Assembly: GCA_030698405.1 (NCBI GenBank)
Contig: JAUYMU010000083.1
Location: 1-64,000 of the forward strand
Source: Bacteroidota bacterium
Lineage (GTDB): Bacteria; Bacteroidota; Bacteroidia; Bacteroidales; Prolixibacteraceae
DNA length: 64,000 nt
Direction: 5' to 3'
The stretch's first letter is position 1. The number at the start of each line of letters is the position of its first letter. The notes under the pieces are model-generated. The model did not search any database and was not told where the DNA came from. It worked only from the letters and a program-made list of their open reading frames with translations. This document shows, one piece after another, positions 37,512 through 46,072 of the stretch. A program made the translations under genes and the position numbers.

Positions 37512-37849
37512 AGGGCTTCGCGGAGTATGGGATCTTTCTCTGCAGCTTCTTTCAATACTTTTATAATTCTTTCGGTTTTATTCTCAACAGGGGCAAGGGT
37601 AGTGCGGCGGTCGTAAATAATAAATCCGATAAGTCCGAATATCGACATTAATACTAAGCCAAAGCCCCACATGAAATAGCTGTCAAACTTATCTTCAAGC
37701 CGGTTTATTTGTGACTGCATAGCTTCAATCTGAGTTTCAACTCTGACCATTCGGTCGCGATCAGTCTGGGAGTATGGTATAGGCTGTTCCTGTGCTTTTA
37801 AAACGAGGGTGAAAAGAAAAATTACTGTTAAAATCTGAAATCGTTTCAT
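37490..37849 (-). CDS. Small membrane protein with coiled coil, unknown function
   Basis: I do not recognise the family. The 119 residues hold a signal peptide (cut near LKAQ), a heptad-like helix (about 30-58, with VETQIEAMQSQINRLEDKF), one transmembrane helix (about 59-80) and a charged cytoplasmic helix. The predicted form is a single-pass protein with a periplasmic coiled coil. It stands alone and convergent with the nitroreductase gene. Confidence 0.7.
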   Translation of the reverse strand: MKRFQILTVIFLFTLVLKAQEQPIPYSQTDRDRMVRVETQIEAMQSQINRLEDKFDSYFMWGFGLVLMSIFGLIGFIIYDRRTTLAPVENKTERIIKVLKEAAEKDPILREALKKTALW

Positions 37850-37966
37850 ATCGTATATTTTTAACGAAGGTACAAAAAGTAGTGGATATTTATGGATTCT
37901 GGAATTATTGAGAATTTAAAACCATAATCTGATTTTAACTGACAATTTAAACAGTCACTTACATTT

Positions 37967-38677
37967 TCAGATCCTGTCGAGACGTTTTGTAAGTTTCAGG
38001 AAGTAATATTTAATTGGGTTCTCGTATTTTAATTGTTTCCATGGGCGGCTGCTGTGGGGTTTGTGCAAAACTCCCATTGAAACAATCAGGTAATTGTTTA
38101 GTCCGAGTTGGACTGATTTTCTTGAGATTGAAACATCGTACCAGTGCTTTTCTGCTGAAAGCGTTTTAAAGTCATATTTCTGAAGTAATTCTGTTGTAAG
38201 CAGTGTACAGCAAAAGCTAAGGCTGTGTCTTGTTTTTACAATTGCTTTTTTTTCTGATTTAAAGTTCAGATATGGAAAATTTATTTTTCCCTGGTAATCT
38301 TTTGTGATTGCCGCTACCATACCGCAATTGCCCAACTCTTTCGAATACCGGATTAATTCTCTTAATGTATCAGTTTTTACTTCCACATCCGATTCAACGA
38401 TAATCAGCGGAATATTCAGTTCAAGCGCCCTGTTTTGTGCCATTTGCAATACAAAACGATAATTGGGCGAAGGCGTATTGGTAATTTCCGATAAATTAAT
38501 AAGATCAAAGTTATATTTGGCTTTTATTTCCTCAAGGTGTAAGGTCGTTTCTTCTGTACTGAAGTCATTGTAAATACAATAAAGAAAATTTCCCTCCGAT
38601 TGATGAATGGATCTAATGGTCTCAATGGTTGTATTCAAGGAGTCTTTAACAGGTGTGATTACAAGGGCTTCGTACAT
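37967..38677 (-). CDS. Glycosyltransferase family 2-like protein
   Basis: The 236-residue GT-A type domain has a VITPVKDSLNTTIETIRS start, YNDFSTEE and a DxD-like ESDVEVKTD segment for metal and nucleotide-sugar binding. It lacks transmembrane helices. Donor and acceptor are unknown. Downstream of a dehydrogenase gene on the same strand (29 bases apart), it may be co-transcribed with it, but no pathway link is evident. Confidence 0.82.
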   Translation of the reverse strand: MYEALVITPVKDSLNTTIETIRSIHQSEGNFLYCIYNDFSTEETTLHLEEIKAKYNFDLINLSEITNTPSPNYRFVLQMAQNRALELNIPLIIVESDVEVKTDTLRELIRYSKELGNCGMVAAITKDYQGKINFPYLNFKSEKKAIVKTRHSLSFCCTLLTTELLQKYDFKTLSAEKHWYDVSISRKSVQLGLNNYLIVSMGVLHKPHSSRPWKQLKYENPIKYYFLKLTKRLDRI

Positions 38678-38706
38678 AAAAAGATTAATGTGATTGTTTC
38701 TGCTTT

Positions 38707-39798
38707 TTATTGTTTTGGTGAATCATTGAATACAAGGCCAAATTTAGCTGCAAGTTCCTGCAAATCATTTATCACCTGTTCGTGTAAAGGTATTCCATTT
38801 TTCAATCTTTCAATCGTTAGTTCCCGTTCAGGATCTCCGGGAATAAGCACTTTTTCATAACCGGCGGCTGGTTCTGCATTTCTGAATGTTTCAATCCAGT
38901 TATCCATGTGTTCTTTAAATTCTGAAGCGGGGCGGAAAGCGTCAACACGTATGGCGCCTAAAAAATGCCCGATGCCATTTCCTACCGGATTAGCAGGCGG
39001 TTCAAGAAACGCAACGAACGGTGGAACCCAAGGGCCGTAATTTGCCCCAGAAAGCACTGCTGAGAAAATATCGACCATGGCACCCAAACAGTATCCTTTG
39101 TGTCCTCCATGCTCGCGATCGCCGCCCAATGGAAGCATTGATCCTCCTTTCCTGAGAGCGAAAGCGTCGGTTGTCGGATTTCCATCTTTGTCCTGTGCCC
39201 ATCCAAGTGGTGCATCTTCCCCTTTTCGCTGAAGAACTTCAAGCTTACCATTGGCGACTGTTGTGGTTGCCATATCAATTACAAATGGTGGTTGATTTAA
39301 GGCAGGAATTGCTACGGCTATTGGGTTGGTGCCCAGAAACCTGCTTTTCGAAAAAGTAGGCGCCACCAGCGGGCTGGCATTGGTCATCGAAATCCCGATC
39401 ATATCATGTTCAAGTGCGAGCATCGAATGATAACCTGCAATTCCGTAGTGATTGGAATTTTGCACGGCCACCCAGCCTGTACCTGCAATTTTAGCTTTAT
39501 CGATTGCTATTTGCATTGCATGTGGAGCAGTAACCAGTCCAAGTCCCAGGTCACCGTCAAGAACCGCTGTACTGGGCGTTTCGTGTATGATTTTCATTTC
39601 AGGAGTGGCATTCAGTCTTTTCAGTTCCCATAACCTGACATATCCGCTTAAACGGGCTACTCCATGCGAATCAACTCCCCGCAAATCAGCCTGATTTAAA
39701 CAATCGGCAGCTACCATGGCATGATTGTCGGGGCAACCCATGCTTTTAAATATCTGAAAGGTAAATTCTTTTAAATAATCTGAATCGAAGTTTATCAT
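38707..39798 (-). CDS. Malate/L-lactate dehydrogenase-family oxidoreductase
   Basis: This NAD(P)-dependent 2-hydroxy-acid dehydrogenase belongs to the YlbC/ureidoglycolate family, distinct from classical lactate dehydrogenase. Marks are DLRGVDSHGVARL, NSNHYGIAGYHSMLA, DMATTTVANGKLEV and GGHKGYCLGAMVDI. At 363 residues it is full length. The true substrate (malate, lactate, ureidoglycolate or a sulfonate) is not decided by these motifs. The gene lies 7 bases downstream of the SDR gene, so the two probably form an operon. Confidence 0.92.
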   Translation of the reverse strand: MINFDSDYLKEFTFQIFKSMGCPDNHAMVAADCLNQADLRGVDSHGVARLSGYVRLWELKRLNATPEMKIIHETPSTAVLDGDLGLGLVTAPHAMQIAIDKAKIAGTGWVAVQNSNHYGIAGYHSMLALEHDMIGISMTNASPLVAPTFSKSRFLGTNPIAVAIPALNQPPFVIDMATTTVANGKLEVLQRKGEDAPLGWAQDKDGNPTTDAFALRKGGSMLPLGGDREHGGHKGYCLGAMVDIFSAVLSGANYGPWVPPFVAFLEPPANPVGNGIGHFLGAIRVDAFRPASEFKEHMDNWIETFRNAEPAAGYEKVLIPGDPERELTIERLKNGIPLHEQVINDLQELAAKFGLVFNDSPKQ

Positions 39799-39805
39799 GA
39801 ATAGC

Positions 39806-40570
39806 TTATAATTTTTTATTAAAATCTCTTGCTGAAGCCTGATTGGTGGGCATAATCAGTAAATCGTCGATGTTTACATGTGCTGGTCGGGTAATGACAA
39901 ACAAAATCGTTTCAGCGATGTCTTTTGCATTCAGAGGGGTAAATCCTTTGTAAACCTGTGCCGCTTTTTCTTCATCTCCGCGAAACCTGACCAGCGAAAA
40001 CTCTGTTTCAACAGCTCCGGGGGCAATCGAAGAAACTTTTATTCCTGAAGGCATGAGTTCAATCCGCATTGCTTTGGTGATGGCCGCTACTGCATGTTTT
40101 GATCCGCAATAAACCGATCCGTTCGGATAGACTTCTTTTCCGGCGATGGATGAAATGTTGACAATGTGCCCGCTTTGTCTTTCAACCATCCAGGGTGAAA
40201 CGTTTCTGGTCATATAAAGTAAACCCTTTACGTTTGTGTCGATCATATTTTCCCAATCATCTACATCTGCTGAATTTACAGGGCCCAATCCTGCCGCCAA
40301 ACCGGCATTGTTGATTAAAACATCTATTGCTTTCCATTCCTCCGGAAGTGATGAGAGCGCCTTCTCAACATCCTTTCTTTTTCGAATATCGAAGTTTAAA
40401 ATTTGAACTTTACAGTCATAATTCAGCTCAAACTGCTTTTTGACCGTTTCAAGGCGTTCTTTTCTGCGGCCGGTAAGTATTAAATTGTAGCCGTTTTGTG
40501 CCAGTAAATTGGCGGTTTCAAAGCCGATACCTGCTGTTGCTCCGGTAATTAAGGCTATTTTCTGATTCAT
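39806..40570 (-). CDS. Short-chain dehydrogenase (YdfG-like)
   Basis: This classical SDR has TGATAGIG at residues 9-16 for cofactor binding, NNAGLAAG, and the catalytic Ser plus YCGSK pair. The sequence is closest in feel to YdfG, an NADP-dependent 3-hydroxy acid dehydrogenase acting on serine and related compounds; that specific role is inferred. It is the first gene of a pair with the dehydrogenase at 38707. Confidence 0.92.
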   Translation of the reverse strand: MNQKIALITGATAGIGFETANLLAQNGYNLILTGRRKERLETVKKQFELNYDCKVQILNFDIRKRKDVEKALSSLPEEWKAIDVLINNAGLAAGLGPVNSADVDDWENMIDTNVKGLLYMTRNVSPWMVERQSGHIVNISSIAGKEVYPNGSVYCGSKHAVAAITKAMRIELMPSGIKVSSIAPGAVETEFSLVRFRGDEEKAAQVYKGFTPLNAKDIAETILFVITRPAHVNIDDLLIMPTNQASARDFNKKL

Positions 40571-40677
40571 TGAATGTGTGGGTTAATAAGAACGCTAAAA
40601 TTAAAAATATCTGAAAACTTATGGAATAACAAACTACTTAATTATTTTTGTTTCTGCATTTAAAGAAAACAAACGTT

Positions 40678-41715
40678 ATGATCGAGCAAAAAGAGGAAAT
40701 CCGCGAGTTTACAATTGATCAAATTCCAGAGGAGCAAAATATTCAGGATATTATATTTAATTTAATGGCTGACCCAAATCTGGCGCCGATAAATTATTTT
40801 AATGACTTTAGTGAAGAATCAGTTGATGTGGATTCGATGTCGAACGATGAGACTGATGAAACCGGAATTTTCTGTTCTGAAAACGGACAGCTGATGGCAA
40901 TGACAACACATGCCTTGCACCATCATCTCGAAATTGACCCGCAGAAAGCTACTGAAATGCTTATAGCGCGGGCGGTTCGTAAAATGATTTGTTTTGGCGC
41001 CATTCCTGAAGCAGTGAGTTCTTTTCTTTACCATATCAACATTGCCGACCCGAATGGCCAGTTTATCGCTTCAGGAGCGAAGAACGGACTGGTAAATGCC
41101 TGCAATAAGTTCAATATTAAACTTACCGACAGAAAAATACGATTTGATTATTTTTCGGCGCACGGCCCGGTTTTTCCTACCATTATTGTTAGTTTAATGG
41201 GCTCTGTTCCTGACAAGGATAAGATTGTAACCCACACTTTGAAGAAAAAGGGAAACAATATTTTCATGATCGGCGGATCGTATGACGACGTTAATTCTTC
41301 GGAATATTTGGAGTTTTACCATGAAATTTCAGAATCGCCACTTCCCGTTTTTGATATTGATGTGGAGGTTGGTCTTCATGCTGTAATGAAACGCCTTATC
41401 TCGGAAGGGCTGCTAAGTTCGGCCAATCCTGTTGGCAAGGGTGGATTGTTTTTCTCACTTTTACGCGCCGGAATGCCTTCCGGTTTTGGCTTTGATATTA
41501 CCACTGATGCGGAAATCCGTAAAGATGCCTTCCTTTTTGGAGAAGCGATGGGGCGTATTGTTGTTGGTGTCGATCTCAAAAAGGTTGATGAATTTGTTGA
41601 TTTGATGTTAAGCCTGAAAGTTCCGTTTTTCGCATTGGGGCACGTAACCAAAGGCGAAATAAGGATTGATGATGAATCGTTCGGGTACATCGACAAAATG
41701 ACACCATCCAATTAA
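40678..41715 (+). CDS. AIR synthase-like (PurM/PurL-related) protein, stand-alone
   Basis: The protein resembles one PurM/PurL-type half: an N-terminal AIR-synthase-like domain (ATEMLIARAVRKMICFGAIP, then SAHGPVFPTIIVSLMGSVPD) and a C-terminal domain with GKGGLFFSLLRAGMPSGFGF. True PurL is about 1,200 residues with a glutaminase domain, and PurM is better conserved in its ATP site. This 345-residue form is thus a separate paralogue with unknown substrate, probably an ATP-dependent amidine-type chemistry or a degenerate homologue. Start chosen at 40678 (MIEQKEE); an ATG-free extension of ten codons upstream looks unlikely to be translated. Confidence 0.75.
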   Translation: MIEQKEEIREFTIDQIPEEQNIQDIIFNLMADPNLAPINYFNDFSEESVDVDSMSNDETDETGIFCSENGQLMAMTTHALHHHLEIDPQKATEMLIARAVRKMICFGAIPEAVSSFLYHINIADPNGQFIASGAKNGLVNACNKFNIKLTDRKIRFDYFSAHGPVFPTIIVSLMGSVPDKDKIVTHTLKKKGNNIFMIGGSYDDVNSSEYLEFYHEISESPLPVFDIDVEVGLHAVMKRLISEGLLSSANPVGKGGLFFSLLRAGMPSGFGFDITTDAEIRKDAFLFGEAMGRIVVGVDLKKVDEFVDLMLSLKVPFFALGHVTKGEIRIDDESFGYIDKMTPSN

Positions 41716-41790
41716 AACCAAGGCAAAAGTATAAAGTTCAAAGTTTAAAGTCTCTCATTATCTGGGAAATATGGCCGCAAAAAGAATAAT

Positions 41791-41875
41791 TTGAAAGCAA
41801 TTGAAAGCAGTTGAAAACAGTTGTTCTGAGCGACGTATCCTTTGCCGTCAGCTTCAGCTGACGGATGAAAGGCAA
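41791..41875. repeat. Tandem ten-base repeats and a palindromic repeat
   Basis: Three ten-base units, TTGAAAGCAA, TTGAAAGCAG and TTGAAAACAG, are in tandem at 41791-41820. They are followed by TATCCTTTGCCGTCAGC and a nine-base perfect palindrome CCGTCAGCT/AGCTGACGG (41845-41864) with flanking TTTGCC/GGCAA. The TATCCTTTGC part resembles the repeats of the terpenoid locus (9784-9819, 11823-11855). Confidence 0.6.
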
Positions 41876-41995
41876 CCGATAACACCCGTCCGCGAGATTA
41901 TGCCGAACAAAACCTAGAATTTCTTTCGGACGGAATGGAATTCGCCTTCAAAGATGAAGTTTCATTAGAGTTTAAAGTTTCAAATTTCAGGTTTA

Positions 41996-42724
41996 ATGTT
42001 AAAAGTTACCCCTTATAAAGATTCGACACAGCAAAAGAAGCAGCAAGTGGAGCAGATGTTTGACAATATCGCTCCGCGCTATGATTTCCTGAACCATTTT
42101 TTGTCTCTTGGAATCGACAAACTTTGGAGAAAAAAGGCAATTAAAATTCTTTCAGGCTATAATAAAACCGGATCATTGCTCGATGTGGCAACCGGAACAG
42201 GCGATTTTGCCATTGCTGCATCGAAACTAAATCCCTCGAAAATAGTTGCTTTTGACATTTCGGAGCAGATGCTGAATGTTGGTCGCATCAAAGCTGAAAA
42301 ACTGGGATTGAGCAAACTGATTGAATTTAAAAAGGGCGATTCCGAATCAATGCCTTTTTCTGACCGTCAGTTCGATGCCATTACCGTTGCTTTTGGCGTT
42401 CGTAATTTCGAAAATCTGGAAAAGGGTTTGACCGAATTCAACCGGGTTTTAAAACCTGATGGGGTAGTGGTCATCTTAGAATTTTCGAAGCCAAAGTATT
42501 TCCCGTTCAAGCAATTTTATTTCTTTTATTTCTTCACAATTCTGCCATTGGTCGGAAAGCTGGTTTCTAAAGACAGTTCAGCCTATTCCTATTTGCCTGA
42601 ATCGGTAATGGCTTTTCCCGACGACCAGAAATTTTTGTCGATACTGAAGAATTGCGGATTTTCCAGATCAAAGCAAAAACGGCTTACTTTTGGGATTGCA
42701 ACCATTTACATCGCCCAAAAATAA
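41996..42724 (+). CDS. ubiE: Demethylmenaquinone methyltransferase
   Basis: UbiE/MenG methylates demethylmenaquinone to menaquinone with SAM. The start [20 protein letters not shown], the SAM loop [22 protein letters not shown] and [12 protein letters not shown] are diagnostic. At 242 residues the length is usual. The gene is followed by porT 60 bases later, a gene order I know from many Bacteroidota. Confidence 0.96.
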   Translation: MLKVTPYKDSTQQKKQQVEQMFDNIAPRYDFLNHFLSLGIDKLWRKKAIKILSGYNKTGSLLDVATGTGDFAIAASKLNPSKIVAFDISEQMLNVGRIKAEKLGLSKLIEFKKGDSESMPFSDRQFDAITVAFGVRNFENLEKGLTEFNRVLKPDGVVVILEFSKPKYFPFKQFYFFYFFTILPLVGKLVSKDSSAYSYLPESVMAFPDDQKFLSILKNCGFSRSKQKRLTFGIATIYIAQK

Positions 42725-42784
42725 TTCGTGCATACAATAATTTAGTAATATTGTGGTTTTACGAACAGTTGAAAATCATATACT

Positions 42785-43546
42785 GTGAAGCGTTACTTTT
42801 ATATTCTTTTCTTTTTAACGATTGGGTTTAACGCACTGGCGCAACGGCAGATGGTAAGAAACCTAACCACCTTTGACGACAAACGTCTTCATTTCGGGTT
42901 TACACTGGCGCTCAATGCACTCGATTTCAACATTGACCATTATCCAACCATTGGTGAAAATCCAAAATTCAATGAGTTTCAACCTGAAACAATTGGGGGC
43001 GAGGTTATAAATGGGAATAAGCAAATACGAGCCGATATCTCAACCCTTACACCAGGTTTTACAGTTGGAATTGTTACCAATTTAAGGATGACCGAATACC
43101 TCGATCTTCGGTTTTTACCCGGGATGTCGTTTGGAGAGCGTAAACTGGTGTACAATATTTCTGTGGAGGATAATAATTCAGGCGATACAGAATTTTATTC
43201 CATCAAATCCACCTTTTTGGATTTCCCCTTGCTGGTTAAATATAAATCGAAGCGGATGAACAACCAAAGGCCTTATTTAATTGGTGGTTTTGCCTATCGC
43301 ATAGATATTTCGAAAACCGGGCAGGAAGATTTGGTTCGGCTAAAACCATTTAGCTCATCTGTTGAAGTTGGTGTTGGATGGGATTCTTATCTTCAGTTTT
43401 TTCGCTTGTCAACCGAATTGAAATTCAGCTTCGGATTGTCAAATGTATTGGATAGCGGTCCGAAAGAGACACAACTTCAGACTTATACCAATGCTTTTTC
43501 GCAGCTGACATCCAATATGTTCATATTTAGTTTTCATTTTGAATAA
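42785..43546 (+). CDS. porT: T9SS outer-membrane beta-barrel protein PorT
   Basis: The 253-residue barrel has a signal peptide ending at NALAQ and DKRLHFGFTLALNALDF, as in PorT of the type IX secretion system. The strands and an aromatic C-terminus (MFIFSFHFE) fit an eight-stranded barrel. PorT is needed for T9SS function in Porphyromonas; here it would serve export of the adhesin at 29997. It starts with GTG. Position after ubiE supports the call. Confidence 0.87.
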   Translation: MKRYFYILFFLTIGFNALAQRQMVRNLTTFDDKRLHFGFTLALNALDFNIDHYPTIGENPKFNEFQPETIGGEVINGNKQIRADISTLTPGFTVGIVTNLRMTEYLDLRFLPGMSFGERKLVYNISVEDNNSGDTEFYSIKSTFLDFPLLVKYKSKRMNNQRPYLIGGFAYRIDISKTGQEDLVRLKPFSSSVEVGVGWDSYLQFFRLSTELKFSFGLSNVLDSGPKETQLQTYTNAFSQLTSNMFIFSFHFE

Positions 43547-43548
43547 CC

Positions 43549-45108
43549 TTGAAACAAGAAATTAATTTGTCACTTACGCCCAAACAGGCGTCGGACGAAC
43601 AATTCTACAAGCCAATTCTGGCAGAGAAACTTAATATTCCTGAAGAAAGGATACTTCTGATAAACGTCAGACGAAAGTCGGTTGATGCCCGCCAGCGTGC
43701 AATTCGCGTAAATCTGGGTGTTGAAGTATTTATCGATGAATTACCTTCCGAAGAAAAAATCCGGTTCACTTATGATCTTGTTGACCACAAACCATCCGTG
43801 ATAATAATTGGCGCTGGTCCTGCCGGGCTTTTTGCAGCCTTGCGTTTGATTGAACTTGGTTTTAAACCGATCATATTTGAACGTGGGAAAAATGTGAGCG
43901 AACGGAAACGTGATATTGCCAAAATTCATCGCGACCATTTGGTCGATCCTGATTCGAATTATGGTTTTGGAGAGGGTGGGGCAGGCACTTTTTCTGACGG
44001 AAAGTTATACACACGATCTAAAAAGCGTGGAGATATCAGGAAAATACTGGAAGTTTTTTACGCAAACGGCGCTCTTCCTGAAATTCTTTTTGATGCGCAT
44101 CCGCACATTGGCACCAACATGTTGCCGGGAATCATTACCAGCATCAGGAATAAAATTCTGGAAGCTGGCGGCGAAATTCATTTCAATAGCCGCGTGGAAG
44201 ATCTGATTGTTGAAAATGACCGCTGTTCAGGAATAATGCTTTCGGATACTACCATTGTTGAAGCCGAAGCGGTGATTCTTGCAACCGGCCATTCCGCGCG
44301 CGAAATTGTTGAATTACTCTATTCCAAAGGTATTTCTATCGAAGCCAAAACTTTTGCAGTTGGGGTTCGGGTCGAACATCCGCAAACACTCATTGATTCG
44401 ATTCAATACAACCAACCGTTGCGCGGACCTTATTTGCCACCTGCCAGTTACACATTTGTCGAACAGGTCGAGCAGCGCGGTGTTTATTCATTTTGCATGT
44501 GCCCCGGAGGAATGATCGTTCCCGCGGCCACGGCTCCCGGCGAGATGGTGGTGAATGGAATGTCGCCCACGAAGCGAAATACGAATTTTGCCAACTCCGG
44601 AATGGTCGTCGAAATCAGGCCTGAAGATTTGGCCGAATTCAGGCATTTTGGTGTTTTTGCAGGCCTTGAGTTTCAGCGGAACATTGAACGGTTGTGCTTT
44701 GCGCTGAACGGAAATACCCAGTTTGCCCCGGCACAGCGAATGGCAGATTTTGTGAGTGGTAAATTCTCACCCGATTTGCCCGAAACATCCTATCATCCCG
44801 GATTGGTTTCTGTTCCATTACACGATAAACTACCAAAACGAATCAGGACACGCCTTCAGGAAGCATTTGTGCAGATTGATAAAAAAGCGCACGGTTACCT
44901 TACCAACGAAGCAATTGTGGTGGGAGTTGAATCGCGGACTTCTTCGCCAATCCGGATTCCGCGAAGGGAGGATACACTTGAGCATGTTAAAGTTAAGGGG
45001 CTTTATCCGTGTGGCGAAGGTGCAGGTTATTCAGGAGGAATTGTATCGTCGGCAATGGACGGAGAACGGTGTGCCGAAGCATTTGCTGCAAATTATTCCC
45101 GAAAATAG
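43549..45108 (+). CDS. FAD-dependent oxidoreductase (YtfP/HI0933-like large type)
   Basis: This 519-residue flavoprotein has an N-terminal domain of about 80 residues and then the FAD dinucleotide fold with GAGPAG (88-93) and FERGKNVSERKRDI. The middle segment GEGGAGTFSDGKLYTR is typical of the uncharacterised FAD-dependent dehydrogenase family, as is the end PCGEGAGYSGGIVSSAMDG. Substrate unknown. The gene starts with TTG three bases past the porT stop, so it is co-transcribed with it. Confidence 0.88.
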   Translation: MKQEINLSLTPKQASDEQFYKPILAEKLNIPEERILLINVRRKSVDARQRAIRVNLGVEVFIDELPSEEKIRFTYDLVDHKPSVIIIGAGPAGLFAALRLIELGFKPIIFERGKNVSERKRDIAKIHRDHLVDPDSNYGFGEGGAGTFSDGKLYTRSKKRGDIRKILEVFYANGALPEILFDAHPHIGTNMLPGIITSIRNKILEAGGEIHFNSRVEDLIVENDRCSGIMLSDTTIVEAEAVILATGHSAREIVELLYSKGISIEAKTFAVGVRVEHPQTLIDSIQYNQPLRGPYLPPASYTFVEQVEQRGVYSFCMCPGGMIVPAATAPGEMVVNGMSPTKRNTNFANSGMVVEIRPEDLAEFRHFGVFAGLEFQRNIERLCFALNGNTQFAPAQRMADFVSGKFSPDLPETSYHPGLVSVPLHDKLPKRIRTRLQEAFVQIDKKAHGYLTNEAIVVGVESRTSSPIRIPRREDTLEHVKVKGLYPCGEGAGYSGGIVSSAMDGERCAEAFAANYSRK

Positions 45109-45119
45109 GATCGCAATTT

Positions 45120-45150
45120 GGGTGCTGCGATTTTTAATCGCAGTTGTATA
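45120..45150. repeat. Dispersed palindromic repeat, second copy
   Basis: GGGTGCTGCGATT, TTT, AATCGCAGTTGTATA has a perfect eight-base stem. It is the inverted relative of the repeat at 2501-2528 and lies between two convergent genes. Confidence 0.7.
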
Positions 45151-45216
45151 TAGATATTTGAAATCACCAGTCCCGGAATTTTTCACTTTGGCAAGGTAAT
45201 TCCGTTGGGGCAATTT

Positions 45217-45978
45217 CTATCGTCTTTTAAATTCGGAGCAACAAATTGCCGCAGCGATGGCAACATTCAGCGATTCTGGCTTGTTTTCATGCGTTGAAAA
45301 GCAGGGGATAAACAATTTTTTAGTTACCAACCGGCTAATCGGATCAGAGATTCCGTTGCCTTCATTGCCCAGAACGATTATTCCGTTGGGCGACAATGTT
45401 TGTTCGTAGATATTATTCCCTTCCAGAAAAGTTCCATAAACAGGAATTCCGTTTTCTGAAGCATTATTTATAAATCCGGAAAGCTCCGCAATTTCAACTT
45501 TTATCCTGAAAATGGCGCCCATACTTGCCTGAACCACTTTCGGATTGAAAATATCAACCGTATTTTCAGAGCAAACAACATGGTTTATTCCGTACCAATC
45601 GGCAATACGAAGAATCGTTCCCAGATTTCCCGGATCCTGAATAAAGTCAAGCGCCAGACAAAGATCCTTTTTTAGGTTTATTTCAGGATAAATATTTGCT
45701 GGCTGTCGAACAATTGCCAGTGCATCCTGAGGATTTTGAAGCAAACTGGCTTTCGATAGTGATTCATTGTCGGTTTCTATTAGTTCTTTAACACGGTTGT
45801 TGATCTCAGGATGCTGATTTGCAAATTCTGAAGTACAAACTAAAAGTTCAACTTTGAAACCAGAACGAATGGCTTCTTCTACCATTTTATTGCCTTCCAC
45901 CAAAAAAACACCCGATTCGTCCCTGTTTTTCTTTCGGTTCAGCGATTGTATCAATTTAATCTTGTTCTTGCTCAACAT
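45217..45978 (-). CDS. SPOUT-class RNA 2'-O-methyltransferase (TrmH/RlmB-like)
   Basis: This RNA ribose methyltransferase of the TrmH family has an N-terminal substrate-binding domain (about 1-90) and a knotted SPOUT domain. The three motifs are visible: DFIQDPGNLGTILRIADWYG, VLGNEGNGISD and IPCFSTHENKPESLNVAIAA. The target is probably rRNA or tRNA; which nucleotide is not known. It diverges from tamL. Confidence 0.92.
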   Translation of the reverse strand: MLSKNKIKLIQSLNRKKNRDESGVFLVEGNKMVEEAIRSGFKVELLVCTSEFANQHPEINNRVKELIETDNESLSKASLLQNPQDALAIVRQPANIYPEINLKKDLCLALDFIQDPGNLGTILRIADWYGINHVVCSENTVDIFNPKVVQASMGAIFRIKVEIAELSGFINNASENGIPVYGTFLEGNNIYEQTLSPNGIIVLGNEGNGISDPISRLVTKKLFIPCFSTHENKPESLNVAIAAAICCSEFKRR

Positions 45979-46049
45979 CGTTTTACAATTTTCGTTCTAA
46001 TTGGTAAAAATAAAAAGGTATAAATGATATGCGAACCAAATGCTGTGTT

Positions 46050-46057
46050 TATTTTTG
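46050..46057 (+). promoter_or_regulatory. Possible -7 box for tamL
   Basis: TATTTTTG fits TAnnTTTG and lies 15 bases before the tamL ATG. No matching TTTG box is seen upstream, so the call is weak. Confidence 0.35.
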
Positions 46058-46072
46058 TAAAAACTGAATTTC

